Notes: a model not told the origin generated them from the sequence alone. DNA of 64,000 nt from Candidatus Galacturonatibacter soehngenii (GCF_008830185.1 NZ_WAGX01000005.1:744001-808000), one strand, 5' to 3'. Positions 45,978 through 55,890 are shown, counted from the first letter of the stretch. Numbers and translations: made by a program.

Positions 45978-47042
45978 TTATATTCCTCTCTTATTTACTA
46001 TTTTCTTTAGCTCGTGTAATAATTGATCCATCTCTTCATCTGTTCCAATGGAAATACGAAGGTAATTATCAATACGAGCACTGTCAAAATATCGTACATA
46101 AATATTCTTTTCACGTAATTCTTCAAAGAGCTCTCTTGCTGGTATCATCTTGTGACTTGCAAACAAGAAATTAGCTAGGGAATCGGTAAATAAAAATCCA
46201 ATTTCTTTCATTTGCTTTTTCACGCGTTCTCTTGTTTTTATAACTCTATCAACCGTGGACTCAAAATACGGCTTATCTTGTAATGATGCTACGCCTGCTA
46301 TAATTGAAGGTGCATTCATAGTATAGGAATTATACGAATTCTTTACAGCGTTTAAATACTGTATTAATTCTTTATTTCCAATTGCATACCCTATTCTCAT
46401 TCCTGCCATAGAACGAGATTTGGAATAAGTCTGAATTACAAGTAGGTTGTCATATTTTGAAACAAGGGAAAGCGCTGACTTTCCACCAAAATCAATATAT
46501 GCCTCGTCAATCATAACAACAACGTCACGATTATGAGAAATAATATCTTCGATGTTTGCTAGCTCTTCATAAATAGCCGTAGGTGCATTGGGATTAGGAA
46601 TAATAATTCCACCATTCTCCTTATAATAGTCTTCCTTTTTCAGCTTGAAATTCTCATCTAAAGCAGGCCTTTCATAAGGAATCTGATACAGATCTGCCCA
46701 AACGCTATAAAACGAATACGAAATATCTGGAAATAAAATAGGCTTAGAAGAATTAAAAAACGTCAAAAATGCCATTCCTATTACATCATCAGAGCCAACT
46801 CCTACAAAAACATTATCCTCTTCAACATGATAATAATCAGCCAATGCTTTTACTAAATCAGTTGCCTTTGGACTTGGATACAAGCGTAAATCGTTCGTAT
46901 CCAAATCATGCAATGCTTGTTTTACTGCATTGGAAGGTGGGTAGGGATTCTCATTGGTATTTAGCTTAATTATATTTTTGCTTTCGGGTTGCTCTCCTGG
47001 TGTATAAGGTACTACATTTCTAACGTGATCCTTCCAAGCCAT
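45978..47042 (-). CDS. hisC: Histidinol-phosphate aminotransferase
   Basis: About 354 residues from the ATG at 47042, which has GAGGTG 7 nt upstream. Fold-type I aminotransferase with KLNTNENPYPPS near 25, VMIDEAYIDFGG (about 178, PLP-binding Asp) and the PLP Lys in TYSKSRSMAGMRIGY (about 205). It moves an amino group to imidazole-acetol phosphate in histidine synthesis, but no other his genes are nearby, so a broader aminotransferase role is possible. Confidence 0.9.
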   Translation of the reverse strand: MAWKDHVRNVVPYTPGEQPESKNIIKLNTNENPYPPSNAVKQALHDLDTNDLRLYPSPKATDLVKALADYYHVEEDNVFVGVGSDDVIGMAFLTFFNSSKPILFPDISYSFYSVWADLYQIPYERPALDENFKLKKEDYYKENGGIIIPNPNAPTAIYEELANIEDIISHNRDVVVMIDEAYIDFGGKSALSLVSKYDNLLVIQTYSKSRSMAGMRIGYAIGNKELIQYLNAVKNSYNSYTMNAPSIIAGVASLQDKPYFESTVDRVIKTRERVKKQMKEIGFLFTDSLANFLFASHKMIPARELFEELREKNIYVRYFDSARIDNYLRISIGTDEEMDQLLHELKKIVNKRGI

Positions 47043-47156
47043 ACTATTCACCTCTATCAAATATTCATAAGAACTACAAAAATTTATAAACAAAATCTAT
47101 CTTACCAAATATATACATTAAAAGCAATGCTCTAATATAATTCGGTAATGATGTTA

Positions 47157-48050
47157 CTATTTGATCTTTGTAACATATCCAGACTCAACCATAAATACAG
47201 GCTTATAAGATAACTTAGCCTTTCGAAGACCTTCTGCCCCCGTATCTTCTTCACGGTTTACATACATATAATCAGTAGCATGATGTGCTAGAAACTCTCG
47301 ATTTATCATTGGATATGCACCCTCAACGCCGGCATATGCCTTTTCAATATGAATAACAAAGGTATCGTTAGTCAGTGGTTCGCCTACTGTGATTGCAACT
47401 ACTTTGCCTTCTGCACGTATTAATCCACCAATCAACTCAAGTTCCTTTAACTTTTTCAATGCATTTAGACTAACACAAAATTCTACTCTTTTTAATTCAT
47501 TTGTATCACAATCGTTTTCTTTTCTCCAACCATATGCCATTTCAATGCATTCTTCCAAATTCTCATCTGTGATATCTTCGTATTGCCAATCTGGATACAG
47601 CCTTTTGAATTTATTAATATGATTCTTTTTCCCATGATATTTTTTACCAGATAAATTAATAAGCTTTTCTGTTTCATACACATAATTTGCTTCATCTCTA
47701 TTATATTCTACTTGAAATTCACCTGGATACAGTTCTTCTATAACATGAAACTGCTCCTGGGTTACTCCATACATTTTAAACTCTAGATTCATTTCTTTAC
47801 AATACTCCATCATGAAATCTATTGCTTTTTTTACATCCCCTCCGCCAATTGGAAAGGAAAAGTATGGTTTTTCACCATTAGAGCGAAAAACAAGCATGTT
47901 TTCTACTATTGTAAATGTTACCTTATAATGTGGCTCCCACAAATATATATTTGCAAAACTAATGGAGCAACTCTTTGAATTTTGTTTTTTTATATAAGAG
48001 TCAATGAGTTCTTTATCCTCTAATTTGACTTGTCTAAATTCTAACTTCAT
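47157..48050 (-). CDS. DUF2156 (GNAT-like) protein
   Basis: 297 residues. Double GNAT-type fold as in the C-terminal domain of phosphatidylglycerol lysyltransferases: LSGKKYHGKKNHINKFKR (about 135) and a final GLRKAKLSYKPVFMVE (about 275). There is no membrane part, so it is the soluble stand-alone form. It may transfer an acyl or aminoacyl group; substrate unknown. GAGGT lies 6 nt before the ATG. Confidence 0.85.
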   Translation of the reverse strand: MKLEFRQVKLEDKELIDSYIKKQNSKSCSISFANIYLWEPHYKVTFTIVENMLVFRSNGEKPYFSFPIGGGDVKKAIDFMMEYCKEMNLEFKMYGVTQEQFHVIEELYPGEFQVEYNRDEANYVYETEKLINLSGKKYHGKKNHINKFKRLYPDWQYEDITDENLEECIEMAYGWRKENDCDTNELKRVEFCVSLNALKKLKELELIGGLIRAEGKVVAITVGEPLTNDTFVIHIEKAYAGVEGAYPMINREFLAHHATDYMYVNREEDTGAEGLRKAKLSYKPVFMVESGYVTKIK

Positions 48051-48099
48051 AATTACCTCTATACTTTCGTATCTATTCTTTCTTCTAGAATCAATCTAG

Positions 48100-48495
48100 C
48101 TATAGTATATTTCCAGCTCGTAAAATGTAATTTGCATAAGGACTCATATCACCTGTTCGAACTGCAAATTTAACATTTCTCGTAAAACTCTTAAAACCAA
48201 TAAACGGATTTACTTCTTCCTTTGCTTCTGGCATCAATGCCTTAATGGATGCATAATAATCTTTATTACCCTCTTTGAATTCTTCGGGGATAAAATAATA
48301 TTCTACCACCATTTCTTTTAACATGGCTTTCAATACCGTTTTTACATCAGGAGTTCCTGCTGTGATTGCCAAATCAATGACTGGTATCGTACTAGGAATT
48401 GCAAGTCCAGCATTACAGACTAAAAAAAGATCTTGATGCCCTATCTGTGCGATTTGTTTCGCAAGCTCTCCATGAATAATGCCTGTTTTCTTCAT
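48100..48495 (-). CDS. rbsD: D-ribose pyranase
   Basis: 131 residues. RbsD pattern: HGELAKQIAQIGHQD with the catalytic His near 20, NAGLAIPSTIPVIDLA, and a C-terminal VRTGDMSPYANYIL. It converts ribopyranose to the furanose form for ribokinase. There is no rbs transporter or kinase next to it; it sits 9 nt after the ABC exporter gene. AAGGAG lies 5 nt before the ATG. Confidence 0.92.
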   Translation of the reverse strand: MKKTGIIHGELAKQIAQIGHQDLFLVCNAGLAIPSTIPVIDLAITAGTPDVKTVLKAMLKEMVVEYYFIPEEFKEGNKDYYASIKALMPEAKEEVNPFIGFKSFTRNVKFAVRTGDMSPYANYILRAGNIL

Positions 48496-48504
48496 ATGTT
48501 CTCC

Positions 48505-50250
48505 TTAATCTTCTTTATTTTTAAATTGCATATTATAAAGTCCTTCGTAGATACCGCCCATTTCTAATAATTCTTCATGTGTCCCTTGCTCTTCAATTCC
48601 ATTGTCTGTTAATACAATGATTTTTTCAGCATTACGTATCGTAGATAAACGATGGGCAATGACAAAAGTCGTTCTGTTTTTCGCTAATTTCTCAAGTGAC
48701 TCTTGTACCACTCTTTCACTTTCATTATCAAGTGCTGAAGTAGCCTCATCAAAAATTAAAATCGGCGGATTTTTTAAGAATACTCTGGCAATGGATAGGC
48801 GTTGTTTTTGACCACCTGAGAGTTTAATTCCTCTTTGACCTATGTCTGTATCATACCCATTTGGAAATGACATAATAAAATCATGTGCATTCGCATTTTT
48901 AGCCGCTTGTATAATTTCATAATCCGTTGCCTCTGGTTTACCATAACGAATATTATCCATAATGGTTCCTGCAAATAAGTAAACATCCTGTTGAACGATA
49001 CCTATATTATCTCTCAAATTCTTTATTTTAATCTTTCTAACATCAACGCCATCTATCAAGATTTTTCCTTGTGTTACATCATAAAATCTAGGTACCAGAC
49101 TACAAAGTGTCGTCTTTCCTGCACCTGAAGATCCTACAAGCGCTATGTACTCGCCTTCTTTTACTGTAAGATTAATATTACTTAAGACATCCTCATTGCT
49201 TTCTTCATAACGAAAGGCAACCTGGTCAAATTGAATATTTCCTTTTACATTCTTTAATTCAATCGCGTTCTTTTCGTCTTTTATATCTGGTTGAATATCC
49301 ATTATCTCAAGGAATCTTTCATACCCACTCCACCCATTTTGAAATTGCTCTGTAAAATTAATCAGTTTTCTAACAGGTTCTGTAAAATTATTGATATATA
49401 ACAAGAACGTAATTAAGTCCGTAATGCGTAATGTATGATTGGTAATAAGCAACGCACCAATAGTAACAACTCCAATGGTTATCATAGTAGTAAGCGCACC
49501 AAGTCCAGCATGATATCCACCCATGTAAAAATAGCTTCTCTTTTTAGAACTTACAAATCTTGCATTTCCTTGATGAAACTTTTCTAATTCAATCTCTTCG
49601 TTTGCAAAAGACTTAACTACACGAATGCCAGCCAAATTATCCTCTATCTGACTGTTAATGTCTGCAATCTTTGCTCTATTTTCCTTAAACGCACGCTTCA
49701 TCTTTCGATTAAAATAAAAAGCATATACAATCATGATTGGTAAGAATGCAAAGGCAATCAAAGTCAATTTTTCGTTTATACTAATCAGTATCAAAAAAGA
49801 ACCAACGAATTTGATAATTGAAATAATGACGTCTTCAGGTCCATGATGCAATAATTCTGATATTTCGAATAAATCATTGGTCACACGAGACATTAACTGT
49901 CCTACTTTTTGGTTATCATAGAAGGCAAAAGACAGTTTTTGGTAATGGGAAAAGATTTCATTTCTCATATTAAACTCAATCTTAGCCCCCATTACATGCC
50001 CATAATACGCAATAAAAAAATTACAAAAGGCTTCTACCAATACAAGGCCAATCATAGCGATACCAAGTTTTATAATAATCTGGACGGATTCACTCGCCTC
50101 CATATATACGACCTTTGTTGTTACATAGCGCACAACAAGAGGAATAATCAAAGTAATTCCTGCTCCCAAAATCGCAAAAAACAAGTCAGCAAATAGCCAC
50201 TTACGATACGGTTTATAGTAAGCAAATAGTTTTTTCCATTTCTGTTCCAT
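48505..50250 (-). CDS. ABC exporter, fused membrane and ATPase domains
   Basis: 581 residues: six membrane helices (1-310), then the ATPase. Walker A GSSGAGKTT (about 375), signature LSGGQKQR (about 478), Walker B ILIFDEATSALD (about 498) and the switch His in AHRLST. It acts as a dimer, exporting lipid, peptide or drug. Forms a unit with rbsD. No helper gene reveals the substrate. Confidence 0.93.
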   Translation of the reverse strand: MEQKWKKLFAYYKPYRKWLFADLFFAILGAGITLIIPLVVRYVTTKVVYMEASESVQIIIKLGIAMIGLVLVEAFCNFFIAYYGHVMGAKIEFNMRNEIFSHYQKLSFAFYDNQKVGQLMSRVTNDLFEISELLHHGPEDVIISIIKFVGSFLILISINEKLTLIAFAFLPIMIVYAFYFNRKMKRAFKENRAKIADINSQIEDNLAGIRVVKSFANEEIELEKFHQGNARFVSSKKRSYFYMGGYHAGLGALTTMITIGVVTIGALLITNHTLRITDLITFLLYINNFTEPVRKLINFTEQFQNGWSGYERFLEIMDIQPDIKDEKNAIELKNVKGNIQFDQVAFRYEESNEDVLSNINLTVKEGEYIALVGSSGAGKTTLCSLVPRFYDVTQGKILIDGVDVRKIKIKNLRDNIGIVQQDVYLFAGTIMDNIRYGKPEATDYEIIQAAKNANAHDFIMSFPNGYDTDIGQRGIKLSGGQKQRLSIARVFLKNPPILIFDEATSALDNESERVVQESLEKLAKNRTTFVIAHRLSTIRNAEKIIVLTDNGIEEQGTHEELLEMGGIYEGLYNMQFKNKED

Positions 50251-50451
50251 CTCTGTCTCCTCTCAAGCTATTATAAATTGTTTCAAATTTAATCACACAA
50301 ATGTTTTTAACCCGCTTCAATATCATAACATAGTTTTTAAAGCAAGAAAAGGGATTTAATCACACTTGGGTCGGCTAAGGTGATACCAAAGCCATTCTTT
50401 CATTATAATGGAACTGATAGGAAATAGCAAATGTTTGTTCGTATCAACCAA

Positions 50452-51324
50452 TTAAGCGTGCGAAATAACAGGAAACATTTTATCTTCTTTATCAAAACTA
50501 GCTAATCCTTGGCCCATTACAAAAAGCGTTGTGTCCTCTTCTTTTATCTCTCTTTTTTGGCAGTCTTTAACATCTATTGGAGTGTATCCAAAGATTACAT
50601 TGCTGATACAATCTCCAAACGCTTCAATTACCCAATCTTCACTTACATAACAATCGGCTATAATGGAATATAGTATAAGTGTAGTCTCATTTATGTCTGC
50701 AAAAACATATGTATTTTTTTCTTCTATATAATATACCTTATTTTTGAAAATAGAAGTGGCATAAAACATTAAAAGTCCCGGATTATTCATCTCAAATGAA
50801 CCAACATAGCATTGCGCTTTCATTACTTTTTCAAGACTTTCCCAATCCTCTTTTTGCTTCATTGGCTTTAACACGGCTGATTGTGTACCAGTGTTTTTCA
50901 CTTCCTTCGTATATTGATATTCTTTACTTTTTTCAAAACCAAACTTGGGATAAAAATCAAGAACACTGTCATTTGCAAAAAGATAAATCCCATCTGTTTT
51001 AGTCCTGTAATCCTCTAAAACAGCCTCCATCAAATATCTGCTAAGACCTTGCCCTCGATACTTTTTGTCAGTAATCACAGTTCCTAACTGAATCAGATGT
51101 CTTGTGTTTTCTTTCTCTATAAACTCCATAGGATTGACTGAAATATTTGCAATCACTTTTCCTTCTGTTACAATGGAATAGGGAATGTATTGATCAAGCC
51201 AATACCCCCTCTGATACCATGCTTCTATATCTATTCCAAAGGTTTTTTTCGCCAAATCACTTAGACTTTTCCTTAGCGCTTCGTCATCTTTATAATTTTT
51301 TATTAATTGATATTCTGCTTTCAT
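50452..51324 (-). CDS. GNAT-family acetyltransferase
   Basis: 290 residues. The acetyl-CoA motif KKYRGQGLSRYLMEAVLED is near 85, followed by LFANDSVLDFYPKFGFEKS typical of GNAT ends. The second half (about 140-285) is a less conserved second domain. Substrate unknown. Monocistronic, with AAAGGAAC upstream. Confidence 0.85.
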   Translation of the reverse strand: MKAEYQLIKNYKDDEALRKSLSDLAKKTFGIDIEAWYQRGYWLDQYIPYSIVTEGKVIANISVNPMEFIEKENTRHLIQLGTVITDKKYRGQGLSRYLMEAVLEDYRTKTDGIYLFANDSVLDFYPKFGFEKSKEYQYTKEVKNTGTQSAVLKPMKQKEDWESLEKVMKAQCYVGSFEMNNPGLLMFYATSIFKNKVYYIEEKNTYVFADINETTLILYSIIADCYVSEDWVIEAFGDCISNVIFGYTPIDVKDCQKREIKEEDTTLFVMGQGLASFDKEDKMFPVISHA

Positions 51325-51575
51325 TTTTCCACAGTTCCTTTCCTAATTAATCAAACCATTTTGTTTCTAATGTGTTGATTATCCGTAATTCTTGTGTTCT
51401 TTCATTCATTATATAACAGTAATACCTACTCTGCATTACTTTTCCATTTTTATCACAAATATAAAAATTCTGTAAAATATGTCAAATTTCCTAAAAATAT
51501 TATTCAAAATAATGACTTTTATCCTATAATATGGTATCTTTAGTATTATAAAGTCAAAAGAAAGCAGGTGTATCC

Positions 51576-52439
51576 ATGAGTAAAATTAAAATTGTAATAG
51601 TAGATGACTCACCGTTTTCCATTGCCTATCTAAGAAGTATATTAGAAGAAAACGCAATCGAAGTAGTTGGAGAGGCTAGCACTTTAGAAGAAGTGAAAGA
51701 AGTTGTTAAGAGTACAAAACCTAACTTAGTTACGATGGATATGACACTTCCAGGAACGGATGGTCTTGAATGTACTCGTGCAATACATGAAATTGATGAT
51801 ACAATTAAAGTAATTGTTGTCAGTTCTATGATGGATGACGAAATTGTACAAGAAGCAAAGAAAAATAATGTATCTGCTTATGTCCAAAAACCTGTTGATG
51901 CAGAAGAACTAATGACTGCAATCAACCGTGTTATGGCATCAGATGAACTTTTCGAATTATTAGAGAATGAATATACAGCTGTTTTTAAAGAAGGTTTGAT
52001 GGACGGTCTTAACCGCATGACTAAAACTTCTTTAACTTATAAAGAGGAGTATAACGCTGAAAATGAATACGAATCCGAAGGTATGACTGTAATCATTGGA
52101 ATCATCGGTAAGTTTTCTGGTCGAATGCTACTTGATTTTTCTAAGGAGACAGGAAATCAAGTTGCCAGTGCTCTATTACGAAGAGAACCTAAAAATTTGG
52201 ATGAAACATTGGCGGCACTTGCTGAGTTTGCTAATATCGTATCAGGAAATGCCTGCTCTATACTAAACAGAAAAAATAAAGCTTTAGGCCTTCGTGTGGC
52301 TCCACCTTCTATCATGCATGGCGATAGCTTATACATATCCGCTCCTAGCTTTAAAACAACAACCGCTATTGCAGAAACAAACTTTGGAAAAATGTTACTT
52401 AATGTTGGTTTTAGAAGGAGTGAAGAAAAATGGATATAA
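51576..52439 (+). CDS. REC-CheX fusion response regulator
   Basis: 287 residues. CheY-type receiver (1-120) with VVDDSPFS, phospho-Asp in VTMDMTLPG, Ser in VVSSM and Lys in VQKPVD, all intact. Residues 150-280 form a CheC/CheX/FliY-like domain with GIIGKFSGRMLLDFS and LAEFANIVSGNACSIL. Such domains often dephosphorylate CheY-P. The next gene overlaps the end by 10 bp. GCAGGTG lies 6 nt before the ATG. Confidence 0.9.
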   Translation: MSKIKIVIVDDSPFSIAYLRSILEENAIEVVGEASTLEEVKEVVKSTKPNLVTMDMTLPGTDGLECTRAIHEIDDTIKVIVVSSMMDDEIVQEAKKNNVSAYVQKPVDAEELMTAINRVMASDELFELLENEYTAVFKEGLMDGLNRMTKTSLTYKEEYNAENEYESEGMTVIIGIIGKFSGRMLLDFSKETGNQVASALLRREPKNLDETLAALAEFANIVSGNACSILNRKNKALGLRVAPPSIMHGDSLYISAPSFKTTTAIAETNFGKMLLNVGFRRSEEKWI

Positions 52440-52891
52440 GATACGTTAACCCCTTTATCGAATCATTTGCTTCGGTAATGCCACAACTTGGTTTTGGTAG
52501 TGTTACAAAAGGAAACCTAAGCGCTAAAGAACGAGAGCTCGTTAGCTCAGGTGTTATTGTAGTGGTTGGAATCGTTGGTTCTATTAAAGGAAATGTAGTG
52601 TACGTTATAAATATGGAAAGTGCTAAAAAAATAGCATCTCAGATGATGATGGGAATGCCTGTAAATGAGTTAGATGATATGGCAAAGAGTGCCTTATCGG
52701 AATTAACAAATATGTTAACAGCTAATGCTGCCACCTTCTTTTCGCAGCTAGACATTCCGATTGATATATCAACCCCGACATTGCTACATGGCGAAAATGT
52801 TTCAGTTGAGATGAGTTCAAACAAAGTACTTTGCATTCAACTTTTAGCAGATGGAATTCCAGTAGATATTAATATTTCGTTTGAAAAATAA
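52430..52891 (+). CDS. cheX: CheX-type chemotaxis phosphatase
   Basis: 153 residues with the CheX fold: VGIVGSIKGNVVYVINM (about 45) and the catalytic pattern ALSELTNMLTANAATFF (about 85, with Glu and Asn). Overlap by 10 bp with the REC-CheX gene shows a shared transcript. It probably removes phosphate from CheY, or from the receiver encoded just upstream. Ends in a strong terminator. Confidence 0.9.
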   Translation: MDIRYVNPFIESFASVMPQLGFGSVTKGNLSAKERELVSSGVIVVVGIVGSIKGNVVYVINMESAKKIASQMMMGMPVNELDDMAKSALSELTNMLTANAATFFSQLDIPIDISTPTLLHGENVSVEMSSNKVLCIQLLADGIPVDINISFEK

Positions 52892-52898
52892 GGTAACG

Positions 52899-52933
52899 CA
52901 CAGCATAACAAATTTGTCATGCTGTGTTTTTTT
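52899..52933 (+). terminator. Terminator after cheX
   Basis: CACAGCAT and ATGCTGTG pair perfectly over 8 bp, followed by seven T residues. Confidence 0.88.
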
Positions 52934-52937
52934 ATTA

Positions 52938-53128
52938 ATTAATCTGATGACTGCAATAAACACTCGTAGCTAAAAAAAGAAACAATGGTATTTCAACTAC
53001 TGATGCAATCATGATTACAACCCAGAAGTACTGATTATGATGAGCCTACTGCTGGCCTTAATCCGGGAGAGAGAGTTTCGTTTTCGCTGTATCTTGTCAT
53101 CATCCACCACAAGAATTTTTTCACTCAT
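52938..53128. pseudogene. Patchwork of three gene remnants (permease, ABC ATPase, response regulator)
   Basis: On the minus strand, 53033-52938 reads as a membrane-protein C-terminus (WVVIMIASVVEIPLFLF ... stop). On the plus strand, 53039-53090 reads DEPTAGLNPGERVSF, the Walker B region of an ABC ATPase. On the minus strand, 53128-53093 reads MSEKILVVDDDK, the start of a response regulator. Each is cut off at once by the next. Together they look like debris of a two-component/ABC module. Nothing else is seen to 53356. Confidence 0.6.
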
Positions 53129-53356
53129 AGCTCTAGTTCCTTTTCATCATCTTTCATGCTTTTAAATTATGCCATATAGAATGATTTTATTTGTGAGCTT
53201 TATGATGAGAATTCCTTAAGATTTCCCTAAGATTTATTTTTAATCATCTTCCGTTGCGTTCTTCATCTTCAAGGGCAACTTCTATTCAACTACATCCTAC
53301 TAATAAATACAAAAACACAGAGAAAAGATACTTGTCATCTCTTCCCTGCGCTAAAA

Positions 53357-53782
53357 TTAATCTAACATTTGAATTCTTTTTAAATGTCTTTCTTCTCCCG
53401 AAAAGTCAGTTCCTAAAAATGTTTCAACAATTTTAATTGCTAACCCAGGTCCAGTTACACGTCCTCCAAGAGCCAATACATTTGCATTATTATGCAATCT
53501 AGTCGCCTCTGCTGAAAAGCAATCGGTACAAAGTGCAGCTCTAATATCAGGTATTTTATTCGCGGCTATCGAAATACCAATACCAGTACCACAAATTAAG
53601 ATTCCCTTTTCACACTTTCCTTGTGTTATAGCTTGTCCTACTTCTTTGGCATAATAAGGATAATCAACCGAGGCTTTACTATAGCATCCATAATCCTCAT
53701 AGCCTATCTCTTTTGCATTTAAATACGATATGATTTCTTGTTTTAATTCGTAACCACCATGATCACATGCAATTGCTATCAT
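53357..53782 (-). CDS. rpiB: Ribose-5-phosphate isomerase B
   Basis: 141 residues with ACDHGGYELK at the N-terminus, the catalytic Cys in ILICGTGIGISIAANK (about 66) and NVLALGGRVTG. It interconverts ribose 5-phosphate and ribulose 5-phosphate. The family also includes sugar-phosphate isomerases for allose or galactose 6-phosphate, but the pentose-phosphate genes beside it favour ribose 5-phosphate. Last gene of the operon; AGGAGGAG lies 6 nt before the ATG. Confidence 0.93.
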   Translation of the reverse strand: MIAIACDHGGYELKQEIISYLNAKEIGYEDYGCYSKASVDYPYYAKEVGQAITQGKCEKGILICGTGIGISIAANKIPDIRAALCTDCFSAEATRLHNNANVLALGGRVTGPGLAIKIVETFLGTDFSGEERHLKRIQMLD

Positions 53783-53813
53783 TTTTATCTCCTCCTATTT
53801 GGTGAGAATTTAA

Positions 53814-54473
53814 TTAAAACTGATCACCAAACACTGCCTTATAATCTGCTTGAAACTTAGCAATTCCTTGATCAGTTAAAGGATGTTTTGTCATTTGTTC
53901 TATTACAGGATAAGGAACGGTTGCAATATCAGCACCTGCTAGTGCACAGTCAATTACATGGATTGGATTTCTAACACTTGCTGCAATAATCTCTGTCTCA
54001 ATAAAATGTAGTTTGAATATATCTGAAATACTCTTAATGAGTTCAATACCTGGCATTGAGATATCATCTAGCCTTCCAAGAAACGGAGAAACATAAGCAG
54101 CTCCTGCTCTTGCTGCTAAAAGTGCTTGCGTTGCAGAAAATATTAAGGTAACATTTGTTTTAATTCCTTCAGAGCTTAATACTTTAACAGCCTTTAAACC
54201 TTCTGTTGTCATAGGTATTTTAACAACCATATTATTATGAATGTTTGCAATCTCCCTACCTTCTTTAATCATTCCCTCTACATCCAGAGTTGTTGCTTTT
54301 ACTTCTCCGCTAATTGCTCCATCTACGATTGCTGTAATCTCTTTGATTACTTCGTTGAAATCTCTTCCTTCTTTTGCAATCAAGGATGGATTGGTTGTAA
54401 CACCACAAATGACACCCATATCATTTGCTTTTTTAATATCCTCAATTTTTGCTGTATCTACAAAAAATTTCAT
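53814..54473 (-). CDS. Transaldolase (small, TalC/Fsa type)
   Basis: 219 residues. [20 protein letters not shown] at the N-terminus, [12 protein letters not shown], and [12 protein letters not shown] with the Schiff-base Lys near 85, then [19 protein letters not shown]. This short subfamily covers both transaldolase and fructose-6-phosphate aldolase; the partner transketolase and rpiB favour transaldolase. It lies between the cupin and rpiB genes. Confidence 0.92.
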   Translation of the reverse strand: MKFFVDTAKIEDIKKANDMGVICGVTTNPSLIAKEGRDFNEVIKEITAIVDGAISGEVKATTLDVEGMIKEGREIANIHNNMVVKIPMTTEGLKAVKVLSSEGIKTNVTLIFSATQALLAARAGAAYVSPFLGRLDDISMPGIELIKSISDIFKLHFIETEIIAASVRNPIHVIDCALAGADIATVPYPVIEQMTKHPLTDQGIAKFQADYKAVFGDQF

Positions 54474-54500
54474 TCTTTTTCCTCCAAAGCATTAAAAGGG

Positions 54501-54896
54501 TTACGCCAATGCTTGCACTTTCATTATCTGCTCTTTTGTCAAGGTTAAAATGTCACTATTATCCATAGAAGTATTTGAATCCTCAATTAACACCATTTTC
54601 GTATCTTTTTTTGTTATTGTATTATGCCATAAGGTAGCTGGAATGTTATAAACCTTATTTTTCTCCATTTTCACAGCTTCAAACTGATGCTCACCATTTA
54701 TTTCATTTGCAAATATTAATGTACAGCTTCCTTCTAATAAAACAAAAAGTTCATCCGTTTGATTGTGTCGTTCCAAGCAGTCAATTCCAGTCACATCATT
54801 TGCTGGTTTCCAGTTTTTAATTCCCACCGTCCACTTTTCATTTTCAAAAACACGGTTCATTCCTTCGCCATCAAAAATATATTTCTCAATCTTCAT
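54501..54896 (-). CDS. Small cupin-domain protein
   Basis: 131 residues with one cupin barrel: HNQTDELFVLLEGSCTLIF (about 43) and NIPATLWHNTITKKDT (about 85), with His and Glu ligands that could bind a metal. Its place among pentose-phosphate genes suggests a sugar isomerase or epimerase, but it is too short and plain to name. GAGGAG lies 7 nt before the ATG. Confidence 0.75.
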   Translation of the reverse strand: MKIEKYIFDGEGMNRVFENEKWTVGIKNWKPANDVTGIDCLERHNQTDELFVLLEGSCTLIFANEINGEHQFEAVKMEKNKVYNIPATLWHNTITKKDTKMVLIEDSNTSMDNSDILTLTKEQIMKVQALA

Positions 54897-54948
54897 TTTT
54901 TCTTCTCCTCTGCTGCATACCCACGCTTCTTTTCTATTTGCACACCTT

Positions 54949-55887
54949 TTATTTCACTAATTGCCCTAACATTTGTTTTGCTTTTGCTTCAATATTTTCT
55001 GCTGTCAACCCATACTCTTTAAATAATTCATGTGGCTTTCCGGATTTACCAAATTTATCTTTGATTCCAATTCGCTCAAATTTTGCCCCTGCATTTCCTG
55101 CAAGTACTTCAGCAACAGCAGAACCAAGTCCTCCAATGATAGAATGCTCCTCTACCGTTATAATTCCTTTACACTTCGCATTCATACTCAATATAGTCTC
55201 TGTATCAATTGGTTTTATCGTATGCATATTTACTACTGCACAGCTAAACCCTTGTTCTTCTAAGCTCTTTGCTGCCTTCAAAGCTTCCGGAATCATAAGT
55301 CCTGCTGTAATGATACAAATATCATTACCTTCTTTCATTATGTTTGCTTTTCCTGGAATAAAAGGAGTATCCTTTGTTGTAATATCTTCGCATACTGGTC
55401 TTGCTACACGAATATAAACAGGTCCTTTGATCTGGGCAGCTGCCATAACTGCTTTTTCTGTTTCTGCTGGATCACATGGTACAAAAATAGTCATATTAGG
55501 AAGTTCTCTCATAAGGGCAATATCCTCAATTGACTGGTGACTTCCGCCATCTTCACCTACTGATAATCCGGAATGAGAGAATCCAAATTTTACATTTGCA
55601 TTGGTATAACAAATGGAATTACGAATCTGTTCGAATGCTCTTCCTGCACCAAATAAAGCAAAAGTACTAACAAATGGAATATAACCAGTATTTGCAAAAC
55701 CAGCTGCTGTGCACACCATATTTGCCTCTGCGATTCCAAGATTATAAAAACGTTCTGGATATTTTTCAGCAAACATACATGACATGGTAGCATGTGCCAA
55801 GTCGGCATCCAATGCAACCACTTTACTATTTTCTTCGCCTAATTTAACCAAGGCTTCTCCATAAGCAACTCTTAATGATTTTCCCAT
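54949..55887 (-). CDS. Transketolase, C-terminal subunit
   Basis: 312 residues: the pyrimidine-binding domain with NLGIAEANMVCTAAGFA (catalytic Glu, about 53), SVGEDGGSHQSIEDIALMR, and the C-terminal domain EEHSIIGGLGSAVAEVL. It pairs with the N-terminal subunit encoded just upstream (3-nt gap) to form one transketolase. Split transketolases are common in archaea and many Firmicutes. Confidence 0.93.
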   Translation of the reverse strand: MGKSLRVAYGEALVKLGEENSKVVALDADLAHATMSCMFAEKYPERFYNLGIAEANMVCTAAGFANTGYIPFVSTFALFGAGRAFEQIRNSICYTNANVKFGFSHSGLSVGEDGGSHQSIEDIALMRELPNMTIFVPCDPAETEKAVMAAAQIKGPVYIRVARPVCEDITTKDTPFIPGKANIMKEGNDICIITAGLMIPEALKAAKSLEEQGFSCAVVNMHTIKPIDTETILSMNAKCKGIITVEEHSIIGGLGSAVAEVLAGNAGAKFERIGIKDKFGKSGKPHELFKEYGLTAENIEAKAKQMLGQLVK

Positions 55888-55890
55888 CGT

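Noticed and set aside
49909-50196. A 95-codon plus-strand frame inside the ABC exporter gene
   Set aside because: Antisense to conserved membrane-domain codons, with no ribosome site or family.
54237-55263. Several plus-strand frames opposite the transaldolase, cupin and transketolase genes
   Set aside because: All are antisense shadows of well-recognised enzymes.
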